Origin: Lachnospiraceae bacterium JC7
Lineage (GTDB): Bacteria; Bacillota; Clostridia; Lachnospirales; Lachnospiraceae
Length of the DNA stretch: 53,346 nt
Direction: 5' to 3'
Assembly (NCBI GenBank): GCA_000513555.1
Contig: ALYD01000018.1
Coordinates: forward strand, 1 to 53,346
Part shown: positions 27,412-35,714 of the stretch, in pieces
How positions within the stretch are numbered: position 1 is the first letter of the stretch
Layout of the letters: every line of letters starts with the position of its first letter
The notes under the pieces: model-generated
Seen by the model: only the letters and a program-made list of their open reading frames with translations
What the model was told of the DNA's origin: nothing
Database searches by the model: none
Program-made: the position numbers and the translations under genes

Positions 27412-27447
27412 CAAAAAACAGCCTTTGGCATCATCACCATCGGCTGT
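27412..27447 (-). terminator. Terminator after the sugar reductase/epimerase gene
   Basis: ACAGCC (27418-27423) pairs with GGCTGT (27442-27447), with a further TGG/CCA inside the loop; a T6 run follows on the minus strand. It starts 7 bases after the stop at 27455 and closes the TPP enzyme-reductase unit. Confidence 0.82.
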
Positions 27448-27454
27448 CTTCTAT

Positions 27455-28435
27455 TCACCCGGCTTCCAGCTCCAGACGCTTCTTCTCCACCAGCTCTCCG
27501 ATTCCATCCTCGAAGGATATCTCCTGCTTGAATCCGAGTCTCTGGATCTTCAGGATCTCAGGAGACATATTGAAGCCTCCCTCAGCGTTGTTGCTGCGGA
27601 TTCCGAACTCGAGCTCTGCTCCGCCGCCTGCTATTTCGTTCATAGCCTGAACGTACTTTTTCAGTACTCTTGAATCTGTTCCTGCTATATCGTAAACATC
27701 TGTACGTGTATCTTTGGATTCTATGAGAATGCTTATGGCTCTTGCGCAGTCACGTACTTCAAGGTAGTTCCATCTCTGAACACATGGTCCCAGGACCACC
27801 GGTGTCTTCTTGAGAGATCCCTTAAGCACTGTGTTTACGAGACTCGTCTTGTGATCTCCGTCTCCGTAAACGCTGAAAATGCGCATATGGATGAACTGCA
27901 TGGCATCCTTGTCGTAGATCTGTCCCAGAAGGCTCTGTTCTGTGGCCCAACGTCCGAAGGCTCGTTTTGCCTTTCCGTAGGGACTTATAGGTCTCGGTGA
28001 ACGGTGATTTCCATCCCCGTACTCCGCCTGAGAGCCCGCAAAGATAAATTTCTTCGCTCCAAGGAGCTTCGCCATGATATAGGCCTTTTTAGCATTTTCA
28101 ATGTTCTGAATCTGAATGTCTGTGTTTTCTCTTCCGGCAGATCCTATGCCGTCCCATGCGAAATGGATCCAGGCGTCTATGACCTTCTCTCCGTCTCCGG
28201 ACTTCTCCACAAACTCGGCAAAGTGCTCCTCTCCGCACTCTGCATCAGGAAGCTCGTCAAAATCCATGTATACTGTGCGATAGTTCGGGCACTTTGTTAT
28301 CCCTCTCTCTGTAAGTACGGATTCGTTTTTACTTCCCGGTCTTACTGCCCCGATCACCTCATGCTCTTCCCCTAATAGCTGGAGCGCTGTATATACCCCC
28401 AGAAAACTGGTGACTCCGGTGATAAGTACTTTCAT
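27455..28435 (-). CDS. NAD(P)-dependent sugar epimerase/reductase (extended SDR)
   Basis: 326 residues with an N-terminal Rossmann fold. The nucleotide loop is MKVLITGVTSFLGVYTALQLL; the FAGSQAEYG serine motif and the catalytic Tyr-x-x-x-Lys in ISPYGKAK are present; RWNYLEVRDCARAI is the late family motif. SQAEYG in this position is what I associate with CDP-sugar 4-ketoreductases (abequose/paratose type) rather than GalE, but the match is by eye. About 15 extra residues (CGEEHFAEFVEKSGDGEK) precede the central strand. It follows a TPP carboligase by 57 bases in one transcription unit and ends at a strong terminator, so the two probably act on the same sugar nucleotide. SD GAGGGG. Confidence 0.83.
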   Translation of the reverse strand: MKVLITGVTSFLGVYTALQLLGEEHEVIGAVRPGSKNESVLTERGITKCPNYRTVYMDFDELPDAECGEEHFAEFVEKSGDGEKVIDAWIHFAWDGIGSAGRENTDIQIQNIENAKKAYIMAKLLGAKKFIFAGSQAEYGDGNHRSPRPISPYGKAKRAFGRWATEQSLLGQIYDKDAMQFIHMRIFSVYGDGDHKTSLVNTVLKGSLKKTPVVLGPCVQRWNYLEVRDCARAISILIESKDTRTDVYDIAGTDSRVLKKYVQAMNEIAGGGAELEFGIRSNNAEGGFNMSPEILKIQRLGFKQEISFEDGIGELVEKKRLELEAG

Positions 28436-28492
28436 ACGGTGTTCCCCTCTTCTCTATACTCTAGACTTGTCGTCTTCCCTAATAATACCCTT

Positions 28493-30652
28493 TTATATAC
28501 GTTTGACAAGCATTATTTTGTTCATTTCATCCTCAGGAAGATATGGGGCAAGGTCTTCAAGAGGCGGGCTTACGATGCTGCCGTCAGGCAGTTTTTTTGC
28601 CGCCGACTTCGGCAGGAACTGTTGTGACATGGTGACCATGATCTCGCAGATAACAGGCCCCTCTGTTTCCAGAGTCTTTTTGAATGTCTCTTCCAGATCC
28701 TGATTGTGAGACACTCTCATAAACGGATACCCGTAGGCTGCTGCAAGCTTCTCCATATCCGGGAAACTGAGGTCATTTATACCCTCTATACCGGAATCAA
28801 CACCTATGCCCACCAGCGGTTCTCCCCTAAAGAGGTTTGTCTGTGTCTGTCTGATGGAGTGGTATCCTCCATTGTTTATGACAAATATCTTTATAGGCAT
28901 CCTGTGGCTTATGATGGTCTGAAGCTCCTGCAGATTCATCTGTATGGAGCCGTCGCCTGTGAGAAGGATAATGTCATGCTTCTCATATGGTGGATAGGTC
29001 TCGTCTTTTCCAGCCCAGTATGGATCGTGAATCTCGGCCTTAAGGCGCTCATCCACCGTCTCATAACAGGAAGGGTCGTTCTTTGAATTTACCGAATGAA
29101 CTGCCACTGCCGCACCGATGGCTGCCGGAAGTCCGTATCCCATGGAAGCAACACCATCCTGTGATATGAATCTGGAGCCGTTCTTAATGAAGTAGGCCTG
29201 TCCTCCTGCAACACATGGTGAACCGTTTCCGACTACAGTGACCTGACCGGGCTCAGCAAGGCGGGAAATGATATCGATAACGGCATAGACATTGGCACGA
29301 TTCTCAGGATCATCCTGCCTGTCCGGTTCCTCACTGTTGGGAACAAAATGCTCGGGAAGCACTGTCGGGTAATTCTCTCTATAGAAAGCGCAGGTCTCAA
29401 GCCAGCTGAGGTGAAGTGACGAACCAGCTCCGCATGATGCTCTCGCCTTTTCATTATGGGCGATGCTCTTTGCGTCTTCTCTCAGAATTCCCTTTCCTCC
29501 CTTGAAAAGAGGTTCATCTCTGGTGATACCCATCTTGTCAAGCTCATGAAGCATAGCCTTAAGGAGAGCCCTTGCATCGGCGTGAACCGGCATATCGCAG
29601 TGAACTGATGGTTTCTTAAGTTCTTCTATATCTATATCGTTCACTATGACGTAAGCATCTCTTGCCCAGGTCTTGAAGTTATAGCCAACCTGACGGATGT
29701 TGAGTCTGGAGCCAATGCTCAGAATAAGGTCAGCATTCTGAACAGAAAGATTTCCCGGACGGTCTCCTCTTCCACCCGGACGTCCTGCGTATAGCGGATC
29801 CTCTGTAGGAATGATGTCAGGTCCGTTCCAGCCAACAACCACAGGTATGTTCAGGCGGTGAGCTACCTCAAGGAAAAGTGTCTCTGCTCCCGCGATACGG
29901 ATTCCGTTTCCGGTGTAGAATATAGGTCTCTCTGATTCACGGATCTTTTCTATTATTTTAAGAGGAACCGAAGGATCCAGTGAAGGTACCGGTTTCTCAC
30001 GGTTTGAAGTATCACTGTCCGCAGGAATACTGTGATCAGTACTTTCAGCCCAGCCGTCGCCGCCGTTTTCGTAATTCTCTCTGTCAAATCCAACAAGCTC
30101 CTCTGTCTCGATGAAGCTTCCCTGTACGTCCACAGGTATATCCAGCCATACCGGTCCCGGACGTCCTGTCTGTGAAAGGTAAATACATTTTTCTACTGCA
30201 TAGCGAACTCTCATGGGGTCGCTGAGCATCTCTGCATACTTTGTCATACAGGAAATGGATTTCGTGATCTCAAATTCCTGATCACCCATGGCGCGGAGTC
30301 GGGTTCCGTTCTGTTCTTCCGCCCATCTCGCCGTATTGTCATAGCGCACCTGTCCTGATATAACGATCATTGGGATAGAGTCAAGCCATGCTCCCAGCAC
30401 TCCGGTGATGGCATTGGTTCCGCCGGGACCCGAGGTAACGCAGAGAAGGGCCGGCCTGTTATATATTCTGGCGTAGGACTCTGCCGCCATGGCACATGCC
30501 TGTTCATGATGCTGATAGAGGGTATGCATTCCCTTCTGGTGTCCGAAGGCATCATTCAGGTGCATGGCACCGCCTCCCGTAACGGAGAAGTTCTGGGTGA
30601 TGCCGTTCTCCACAAGTTTTTCTGATATATATTTAGCCAATTTTATTTTCAT
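28493..30652 (-). CDS. TPP-dependent carboligase-like enzyme of sugar-biosynthesis type
   Basis: 719 residues, related to acetolactate synthase large subunits and matching in its N-terminus the TPP enzymes often found in O-antigen loci. Glu50 in LYQHHEQACAMAAE is the catalytic glutamate; the TPP motif starts at GDGSIQMNLQELQT (566) and ends at INNGGYHS. The family is about 560-600 long; here polar extra segments stand near 193-228, 372-411, 434-452 and 520-558, all in loops between conserved blocks. YerE-type members add a two-carbon branch from pyruvate to a keto-sugar nucleotide, and the reductase downstream would fit that pathway. No dehydratase or nucleotidyltransferase for such a sugar is in the window, so the link is inference. 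SD TAGGAG; 77 bases after the TSUP permease. Confidence 0.84.
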   Translation of the reverse strand: MKIKLAKYISEKLVENGITQNFSVTGGGAMHLNDAFGHQKGMHTLYQHHEQACAMAAESYARIYNRPALLCVTSGPGGTNAITGVLGAWLDSIPMIVISGQVRYDNTARWAEEQNGTRLRAMGDQEFEITKSISCMTKYAEMLSDPMRVRYAVEKCIYLSQTGRPGPVWLDIPVDVQGSFIETEELVGFDRENYENGGDGWAESTDHSIPADSDTSNREKPVPSLDPSVPLKIIEKIRESERPIFYTGNGIRIAGAETLFLEVAHRLNIPVVVGWNGPDIIPTEDPLYAGRPGGRGDRPGNLSVQNADLILSIGSRLNIRQVGYNFKTWARDAYVIVNDIDIEELKKPSVHCDMPVHADARALLKAMLHELDKMGITRDEPLFKGGKGILREDAKSIAHNEKARASCGAGSSLHLSWLETCAFYRENYPTVLPEHFVPNSEEPDRQDDPENRANVYAVIDIISRLAEPGQVTVVGNGSPCVAGGQAYFIKNGSRFISQDGVASMGYGLPAAIGAAVAVHSVNSKNDPSCYETVDERLKAEIHDPYWAGKDETYPPYEKHDIILLTGDGSIQMNLQELQTIISHRMPIKIFVINNGGYHSIRQTQTNLFRGEPLVGIGVDSGIEGINDLSFPDMEKLAAAYGYPFMRVSHNQDLEETFKKTLETEGPVICEIMVTMSQQFLPKSAAKKLPDGSIVSPPLEDLAPYLPEDEMNKIMLVKRI

Positions 30653-30729
30653 TTTTTCCGCTCCTAACAGTGAAATAAGCTACATAAACTATAAAATTTC
30701 CCTTTTGATTTGTCAAAAGCGGCATAGGC

Positions 30730-31497
30730 TCAAAATACCTGCTCAGTCACTATCTTTACAGCAAGAAGTCCCAGCACCACAATAATCGACGGGCGTACTA
30801 CCTTGATGCCGTTTTTCATCACAAGACCGGAACCTATATAGTTTCCCGCCATATTACAGAGGGCACAGGGAAGTCCCACTGCGAAAAGTACCTGGCCATG
30901 AAGGAAAAAGATCACCAGAGAAGTAATATTCGTAGTCAGGTTTATGGCCTTTGTCTGACCGTTGGCAGTTTTGACCCCGAGATGTGCAAAAACAGTAAAT
31001 GCTATGATCAGGAAGGTTCCTGTACCGGGTCCGTAGAAGCCATCATAAAAGCCTATAAAGAGGGCTGCCAGAACAGCTGTAACATATGTTTTTGTATCGT
31101 GTCCCACTGCCGTGCTGCCGTTATCCTTAAATATCTTTCTGTTAAGGACTATAAATGCCGTCACCGGAAGAACAAATATAAGTATGTAAACAAGCACCTT
31201 TTCAGAAATAACAAGGCTCAGTCTCGCCCCAAAGAAGGAGCCGACAATAGCAGCGATAATCGACGGGACAGCGATTCCCCAGTTAATAAGCCCTTCCTTT
31301 ATAAATCTCACTGTGGATACAGTAGTTCCGCAGGCGCTTGAGAGCTTGTTGGTCGCTATAGCTGTATGAACAGGAAGTCCGGCAAGAAGATAAGCCGGAA
31401 GAGAAATGAGTCCCCCTCCGCCGCCTATGGAGTCTACCAGACCTGCAAGAAACAACAGCGGACAGCAAATCAGATATGTAAATGCAGTAATAGTCAT
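30730..31497 (-). CDS. TSUP (TauE/SafE) family membrane permease
   Basis: 255 residues with about eight membrane helices in two similar halves. The family motif is clear: LVDSIGGGGGLISLPAYLLAGLPVHTAIATNKLSS in the first half and GFYDGFYGPGTGTFLIIAFTVF with AINLTTNITSL in the second. TSUP proteins export or import sulfite, sulfoacetate or other organic anions; the substrate here cannot be told. SD AAAGGA. A short hairpin (30702-30719) lies between it and the TPP enzyme but has no good T-run, so read-through is likely. An 11-codon ORF with a strong SD lies just upstream (see 31501-31536). Confidence 0.88.
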   Translation of the reverse strand: MTITAFTYLICCPLLFLAGLVDSIGGGGGLISLPAYLLAGLPVHTAIATNKLSSACGTTVSTVRFIKEGLINWGIAVPSIIAAIVGSFFGARLSLVISEKVLVYILIFVLPVTAFIVLNRKIFKDNGSTAVGHDTKTYVTAVLAALFIGFYDGFYGPGTGTFLIIAFTVFAHLGVKTANGQTKAINLTTNITSLVIFFLHGQVLFAVGLPCALCNMAGNYIGSGLVMKNGIKVVRPSIIVVLGLLAVKIVTEQVF

Positions 31498-31500
31498 AGA

Positions 31501-31536
31501 TCAGTTTCCTTTAAATTTATATTTTCCTTTAAACAT
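31501..31536 (-). CDS. Possible 11-codon leader ORF before the TSUP gene
   Basis: ATG to TGA (MFKGKYKFKGN) with AGGAGG 3 bases upstream of the ATG. The stop is 3 bases before the TSUP start and in the same frame. The close spacing is suboptimal, so this may only be a strong SD-like sequence. If translated it would couple to the permease. Speculative. Confidence 0.25.
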   Translation of the reverse strand: MFKGKYKFKGN

Positions 31537-32680
31537 TTTCCTCCTAGTCTATTACTTTTTTCAAAAAAGACAATAATCACATGTTTTTTTGACTCCCCAG
31601 GGTGAAATCACTCATCCTGTCAACAAATATTTTTTGTCATCTTTTTTAGCATGACAAATTTTCTCATTTTTCACACAAAATCATCCGATTATTATTTTTT
31701 CTGCTCTTAATCCTCATTTTAACATTTTTGTATATTTTCACCCGCATCCTCTTTGTCGATGATTTTCTCTCCGGATCCTCCGGAAGAAAATGTGATTGAT
31801 TATATGGCCGAAAAATGCCCTCTTTTTCGCTATAATTTACCCTCTTTAAACTTAATAGGCTTTTTTCGGACAGGTTTTTCCCTTCTGATCCGGTCTCTGT
31901 TCCGGCTCCAAATAGTTCATTTCTCACATCTTAGAAAAGAAACCATATTTTTCATAAATCTTTATGGAATTAATACACCTATGCAAAAAACAGGTATTTA
32001 AGAAGGGAAATCTATACAAAAAACCACTTGTACTGTATTCTTCATAGATTATTGAATTGTTTTCTTTTATTTATCTGCTATATACTTTTTATAATCCGGC
32101 ATTTTTTCCACCTTTGAAACGCCATTTTTACGACTTATATTTTTTGAGAATTTATTTTTACCGACTTTTGGGCGAACGCGGGTTCTCCCATTTCTCTATT
32201 TAGTATTCCATCGCTTTTCCCCACCATATATAGTGATATTTTTCTATCTTATGATTTCGTTAAATTTTTGCATTATTTTAACCGATTTAATCTGATCATA
32301 TACTTTTGACATCTTCATCTCATAAATTTTTTATCATCTTTAAATCAATTAATATTTCATTTTCTTTTCATCTAAAATTCATTTGGAGCATATTATTTTT
32401 CATAATTCTATTCTTAAAATTTCACCAAACTTTTATATTTTATGGCTTTTTCTTTTTTTGACCAAAAAAGCCTCGAATTTTACATCATAAAAGCAACATT
32501 CTTATCTTGATTTTTCTCCATTAAATATATTAGTCTCTCCGCTTTTTCTTTCATCCCACCTCATAGTTTAACTTAAGCGTGTGTTATTTCCGCTTTTTGC
32601 TTTTCTCCGTGGACTATCTCATTTTTCTTCAGTAAATGGTAGTAATCTGGTTATATTCTGACAGCCAACTTTTTCGATAT
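31537..32680. other. Gene desert 1 (about 1.1 kb), AT-rich, no gene recognised
   Basis: Very AT-rich and pyrimidine-rich on the plus strand, in contrast to the flanking genes. The longest frame is an 87-codon GTG-started stretch at 31664-31927 without a good ribosome-binding site; its peptide looks like nothing known. A TTGACA lies near 31611-31624 on the minus strand but with no -10 at the right distance. I see no RNA element. Confidence 0.6.
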
Positions 32681-32726
32681 AAAAGAAAAAAGATGTCCAA
32701 AGTTCATTTCTGCCCTCTGAACATCT
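32681..32726 (-). terminator. Likely terminator of the two-component operon
   Basis: A 9-bp stem (32691-32699 with 32718-32726, one G:U pair in the minus-strand RNA) followed on the minus strand by a T-rich tail (TTTTTTCTTTTA). It is 185 bases beyond the kinase stop at 32912. Confidence 0.6.
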
Positions 32727-32911
32727 CTGATCTTTATTAATTCAAATTATACCCTTTTATCCCATTACAGGATGTTTTTCAAATTGCCCCGGAAAGGCTG
32801 TCAGAATTAATCCAACATTACATTTTCCGTTTTTTGGAAAAACTGTCTGAAATAGCCTGATTTTGCATTTTAATCCCAAAATAATTAAATATTGTGTCAT
32901 GTATTATATAT

Positions 32912-34273
32912 TTAATCTTTCGGCAAAATGAGTTCATATACTGCGCCATGCTCGGGGCTTTTTTTATTTTTCACCGAAATGCTGCCTCCAAGATACTTAA
33001 CCGCACTTGAAACGACAGACAAACCAATGCCGTATTTTCCATCCTTTCCCTTATAGTAAAGTTCAAAGAGATGCGGTAAATCTTCTTCAGCAATTCCGGG
33101 TCCGTCATCAGAGATACTTACGACAACAAATTCTCCCCCCATAAGCTTTATCTCCACTCTGTTCTCTGCATATCTTACGCAGTCTGAAACGATATTTTGT
33201 ATTATCCTGATAAGAAGATCGGGATCTGTGGTCATCATGACATCATCCATGCTGTCATCTCCCTCTTCAAAGACAAGTTTTTTACTATCATCAAGCTTTT
33301 CAAGGACTTCCACCTGTTCCGAGATCAACTCGTTAACCGACAGCGTGACTCTGTTTTCCGGCCATGCATTTGAATCAAGCTTGGACAGAGTCAGGCTGGA
33401 CTCTAAAAGTCGCTGTATCCTTCTGCCTTCTCTCACTATAACCGAAGCGGCTCTTTCATGGTCACTGATTATCCCCCTTTCAATTCCGTCCGCATACCCG
33501 ATTATAGACACAAGAGGGGTCCTGAGATCATGAGAAATGTCTCTGAACAGTCTTTCTCTTTCCTCCTGTGTTTTTGCTGCGTTATCAGCTCTTTCTCTTT
33601 CCACTTCCAGAGCAAGCCTTTCCTTCTCCCTCTGAGCCTCCAGAAGGATTTTTTCATGCTCCAGCTGCCTTTCCTTCTCCCTTTCACGCTTTTCCATTCT
33701 GTTGTACACATAAAATATCGATACAGACGCTATAAGCAGCATGGGAACCGTGATCCAGAGAATATAATATCTCATCCGGCGGAGCAATATATCCGCATTC
33801 TCAACCTTTCTATACACAACAAACGCCTTCTCAGACGCCTCAAATACCGCTGCAACATACTTGTCCCCATCTATGTCCAGAGAATCGGTTTTTTTGCCTA
33901 TCTGGCCCTTTTTAAGGGCTTCCAGAAGCTCTTCCGCCAGTTCCTTACGATAATTCCTTCTTGATGAATGAAAAACAACTTCTCCGGTCTCATCAAGTAT
34001 CAAAAGCTGAGCATCATCCGCTTCGAAACTAAAGTGCTTTTTTACCGAGTTCTCCAGATCCTTCCCGTTTGGATGAGGTTTCTCTCCTTCCCTTACTACT
34101 TCACGCATCTTATGATCTACATCCATTTCTGCTGCAAAGGAGAGATAATTGCCTGCTCCCTTGCCGATGACCCAGTAAATCGTCCCCGTAAACAGCATCA
34201 GCAATGCAAGGACAGGCAACAGTATCCTTAATCTTTTACACAACCATTCGATTTTACGCCTATGATTTTTCAT
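32912..34273 (-). CDS. Membrane sensor histidine kinase
   Basis: 453 residues: first membrane helix about 16-36, an extracellular sensing domain of about 130 residues (Cache-like in look, LLILDETGEVVFHSS), second helix about 170-190, then a long charged coiled coil (193-242, repeated E/K/R heptads) in place of a HAMP domain, and the DHp helix with His248 in FRDISHDLRTPLVSIIG. The ATPase domain has the N box (IIQNIVSDCVRYAEN), G1 (DDGPGIAEEDL) and GKYGIGLSVV. It phosphorylates the response regulator encoded 87 bases upstream. The ligand is unknown. The SD is weak (A-rich). Confidence 0.9.
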   Translation of the reverse strand: MKNHRRKIEWLCKRLRILLPVLALLMLFTGTIYWVIGKGAGNYLSFAAEMDVDHKMREVVREGEKPHPNGKDLENSVKKHFSFEADDAQLLILDETGEVVFHSSRRNYRKELAEELLEALKKGQIGKKTDSLDIDGDKYVAAVFEASEKAFVVYRKVENADILLRRMRYYILWITVPMLLIASVSIFYVYNRMEKREREKERQLEHEKILLEAQREKERLALEVERERADNAAKTQEERERLFRDISHDLRTPLVSIIGYADGIERGIISDHERAASVIVREGRRIQRLLESSLTLSKLDSNAWPENRVTLSVNELISEQVEVLEKLDDSKKLVFEEGDDSMDDVMMTTDPDLLIRIIQNIVSDCVRYAENRVEIKLMGGEFVVVSISDDGPGIAEEDLPHLFELYYKGKDGKYGIGLSVVSSAVKYLGGSISVKNKKSPEHGAVYELILPKD

Positions 34274-34360
34274 TTTTTCAATTTTTTCTTTGTTTATTAT
34301 TTACCTTTCGATGGTAAATGATCAGATTTACCCATCCTGAAACAACATTTGTTCAAACTC

Positions 34361-35494
34361 TTAATTCTCTGTCATTCTATAGCCAAAGCCCCAGACTGTT
34401 TCCACCCTTGCGGTGGATCCCGCTGCTCTGAGCTTCTTTCTCAAACGTTTTACCAGATCATCTGTCATCCGGACGTCCTCCTGAAGCTCCGCATCCGGAA
34501 GATTCCATACCTCGGAAAGGAGTTCTGCCTTCGATACAGCCGTTTCCTTTCTGAGCATAAGAAAATGTATAAAATCAAACTCCATGGGAGTCACCTGAAC
34601 CTCTATGATTCTTTTCCCGTTAATTTCTTCACTGTTTTTTCCAGGAGGCACGTTTTTTTTGTTTTTTTCGTCGCATTTTATCCCGTTAACTTCTGCATCC
34701 TCTATAGCGGTGATACTTTCATACCCATTGCTCTCTTTTCTTCCTGTATATTTTTCAGAAATATTTCCGGACTCTATGCCTGTCATTTTCCTTATTTTAT
34801 CAGAGCTTTTGTCCACATTTTCTTTCTGATAATCCGGTATGTTTTCTTCATTTTCGTATCTACATTCCACATAAACTCTGTGTGCCGCGTAATTCACCAC
34901 AAGATTTCCACATTTTTCCCGGTTTTCTCCCACATTCGGTGATTTTTTTACCCCATTAAGATTTTTTGCGGTACTTTTTCCTGCATTTTCTTTTCCATAT
35001 GCATCAAAAAGCTTATTTTCATTGTCTTCAAAAAGCTGATTTCTGAGTATTTCTGAGCGTCTCAGAAGAGCTTTTACTCTCGCCACAAGCTCTAATGGAA
35101 GAAATGGTTTGATAAGATAGTCATCACTCCCCATCGTTAGACCTGTCACTCTGTCAAGAGGTGTATCCTTCGCAGATACCAGTATGATGGGCAATGCCCT
35201 GAAATCGGGATCTTCCGCCTTTCTGATCCTGCTGCAGGCTGTAAGTCCTCCTGTTCCCGGCATCATAATATCCATAAGCACGAGGTCAGGTCTCCTGTCC
35301 TTAACAGGATATTTCTCTGAAGTTACACTTTTATAAGCATCGCTCCATTCTCTTCCGGACATCCCCATTGCCGCCATGGCATCGTCTGCATTCGAAAAGG
35401 TCTTAACGAGATATCCTTCATTTTCGAGAAATGTCTTTTCCATCTCCCGAATGTCCTTTTCATCGTCTATAACATAGATAAGTTTTTCTTCCAT
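34361..35494 (-). CDS. OmpR-type response regulator with inserts in both domains
   Basis: 377 residues; usual length is about 230. The receiver begins KLIYVIDDEKDI, has the phosphoacceptor Asp75 in LVLMDIMMPG, SAKD and DDYLIKPF. About 22 extra residues (WSDAYKSVTSEKYPVK) sit before the phosphoacceptor strand. The winged-helix domain is split: its first beta-strands (NLVVNYAAHRVYVE, residues 197-210) are parted from the remaining domain (IIEVQVTPMEFDFIHFLMLRKE onward, 297-377) by about 80 mostly polar, Lys/Asn/Glu-rich residues, and a further 40 polar residues lie in the linker. I chose the ATG at 35494 for GGAG 6 bases upstream; the longer frame to 35575 would run into the previous gene's terminator. 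First gene of the pair; regulates unknown promoters, possibly its own. Confidence 0.87.
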   Translation of the reverse strand: MEEKLIYVIDDEKDIREMEKTFLENEGYLVKTFSNADDAMAAMGMSGREWSDAYKSVTSEKYPVKDRRPDLVLMDIMMPGTGGLTACSRIRKAEDPDFRALPIILVSAKDTPLDRVTGLTMGSDDYLIKPFLPLELVARVKALLRRSEILRNQLFEDNENKLFDAYGKENAGKSTAKNLNGVKKSPNVGENREKCGNLVVNYAAHRVYVECRYENEENIPDYQKENVDKSSDKIRKMTGIESGNISEKYTGRKESNGYESITAIEDAEVNGIKCDEKNKKNVPPGKNSEEINGKRIIEVQVTPMEFDFIHFLMLRKETAVSKAELLSEVWNLPDAELQEDVRMTDDLVKRLRKKLRAAGSTARVETVWGFGYRMTEN

Positions 35495-35550
35495 TTTTTC
35501 TCCGTTCATCGTTTTCGCAGATTTTATCACCTGTTTCTGAAATGAGCCTG

Positions 35551-35592
35551 AATTAAAGAAAGACCCCCGGTCCATTCATGATCCGGAGGTCT
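35551..35592 (-). terminator. Terminator after the second wall-binding-repeat gene
   Basis: A 10-bp stem (35561-35570 with 35583-35592) completed by a G:U pair only in the minus-strand RNA, followed by a T-rich tail. About 120 bases beyond the stop at 35715. Confidence 0.78.
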
Positions 35593-35714
35593 CATATATT
35601 CAGAACATAGGCATTGACATGCTATGCCCCGATGCCTGTCAGGATTTATCGCCTGTACAGACAGTTCGTACATTTTGTGGAGAGTGCTTTTTTATGAATT
35701 ATTCTGGTTTATCT

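Noticed and set aside
31664..31927. An 87-codon minus-strand frame with GTG start
   Set aside because: No convincing ribosome-binding site and no recognisable domain; kept only as part of desert 1.
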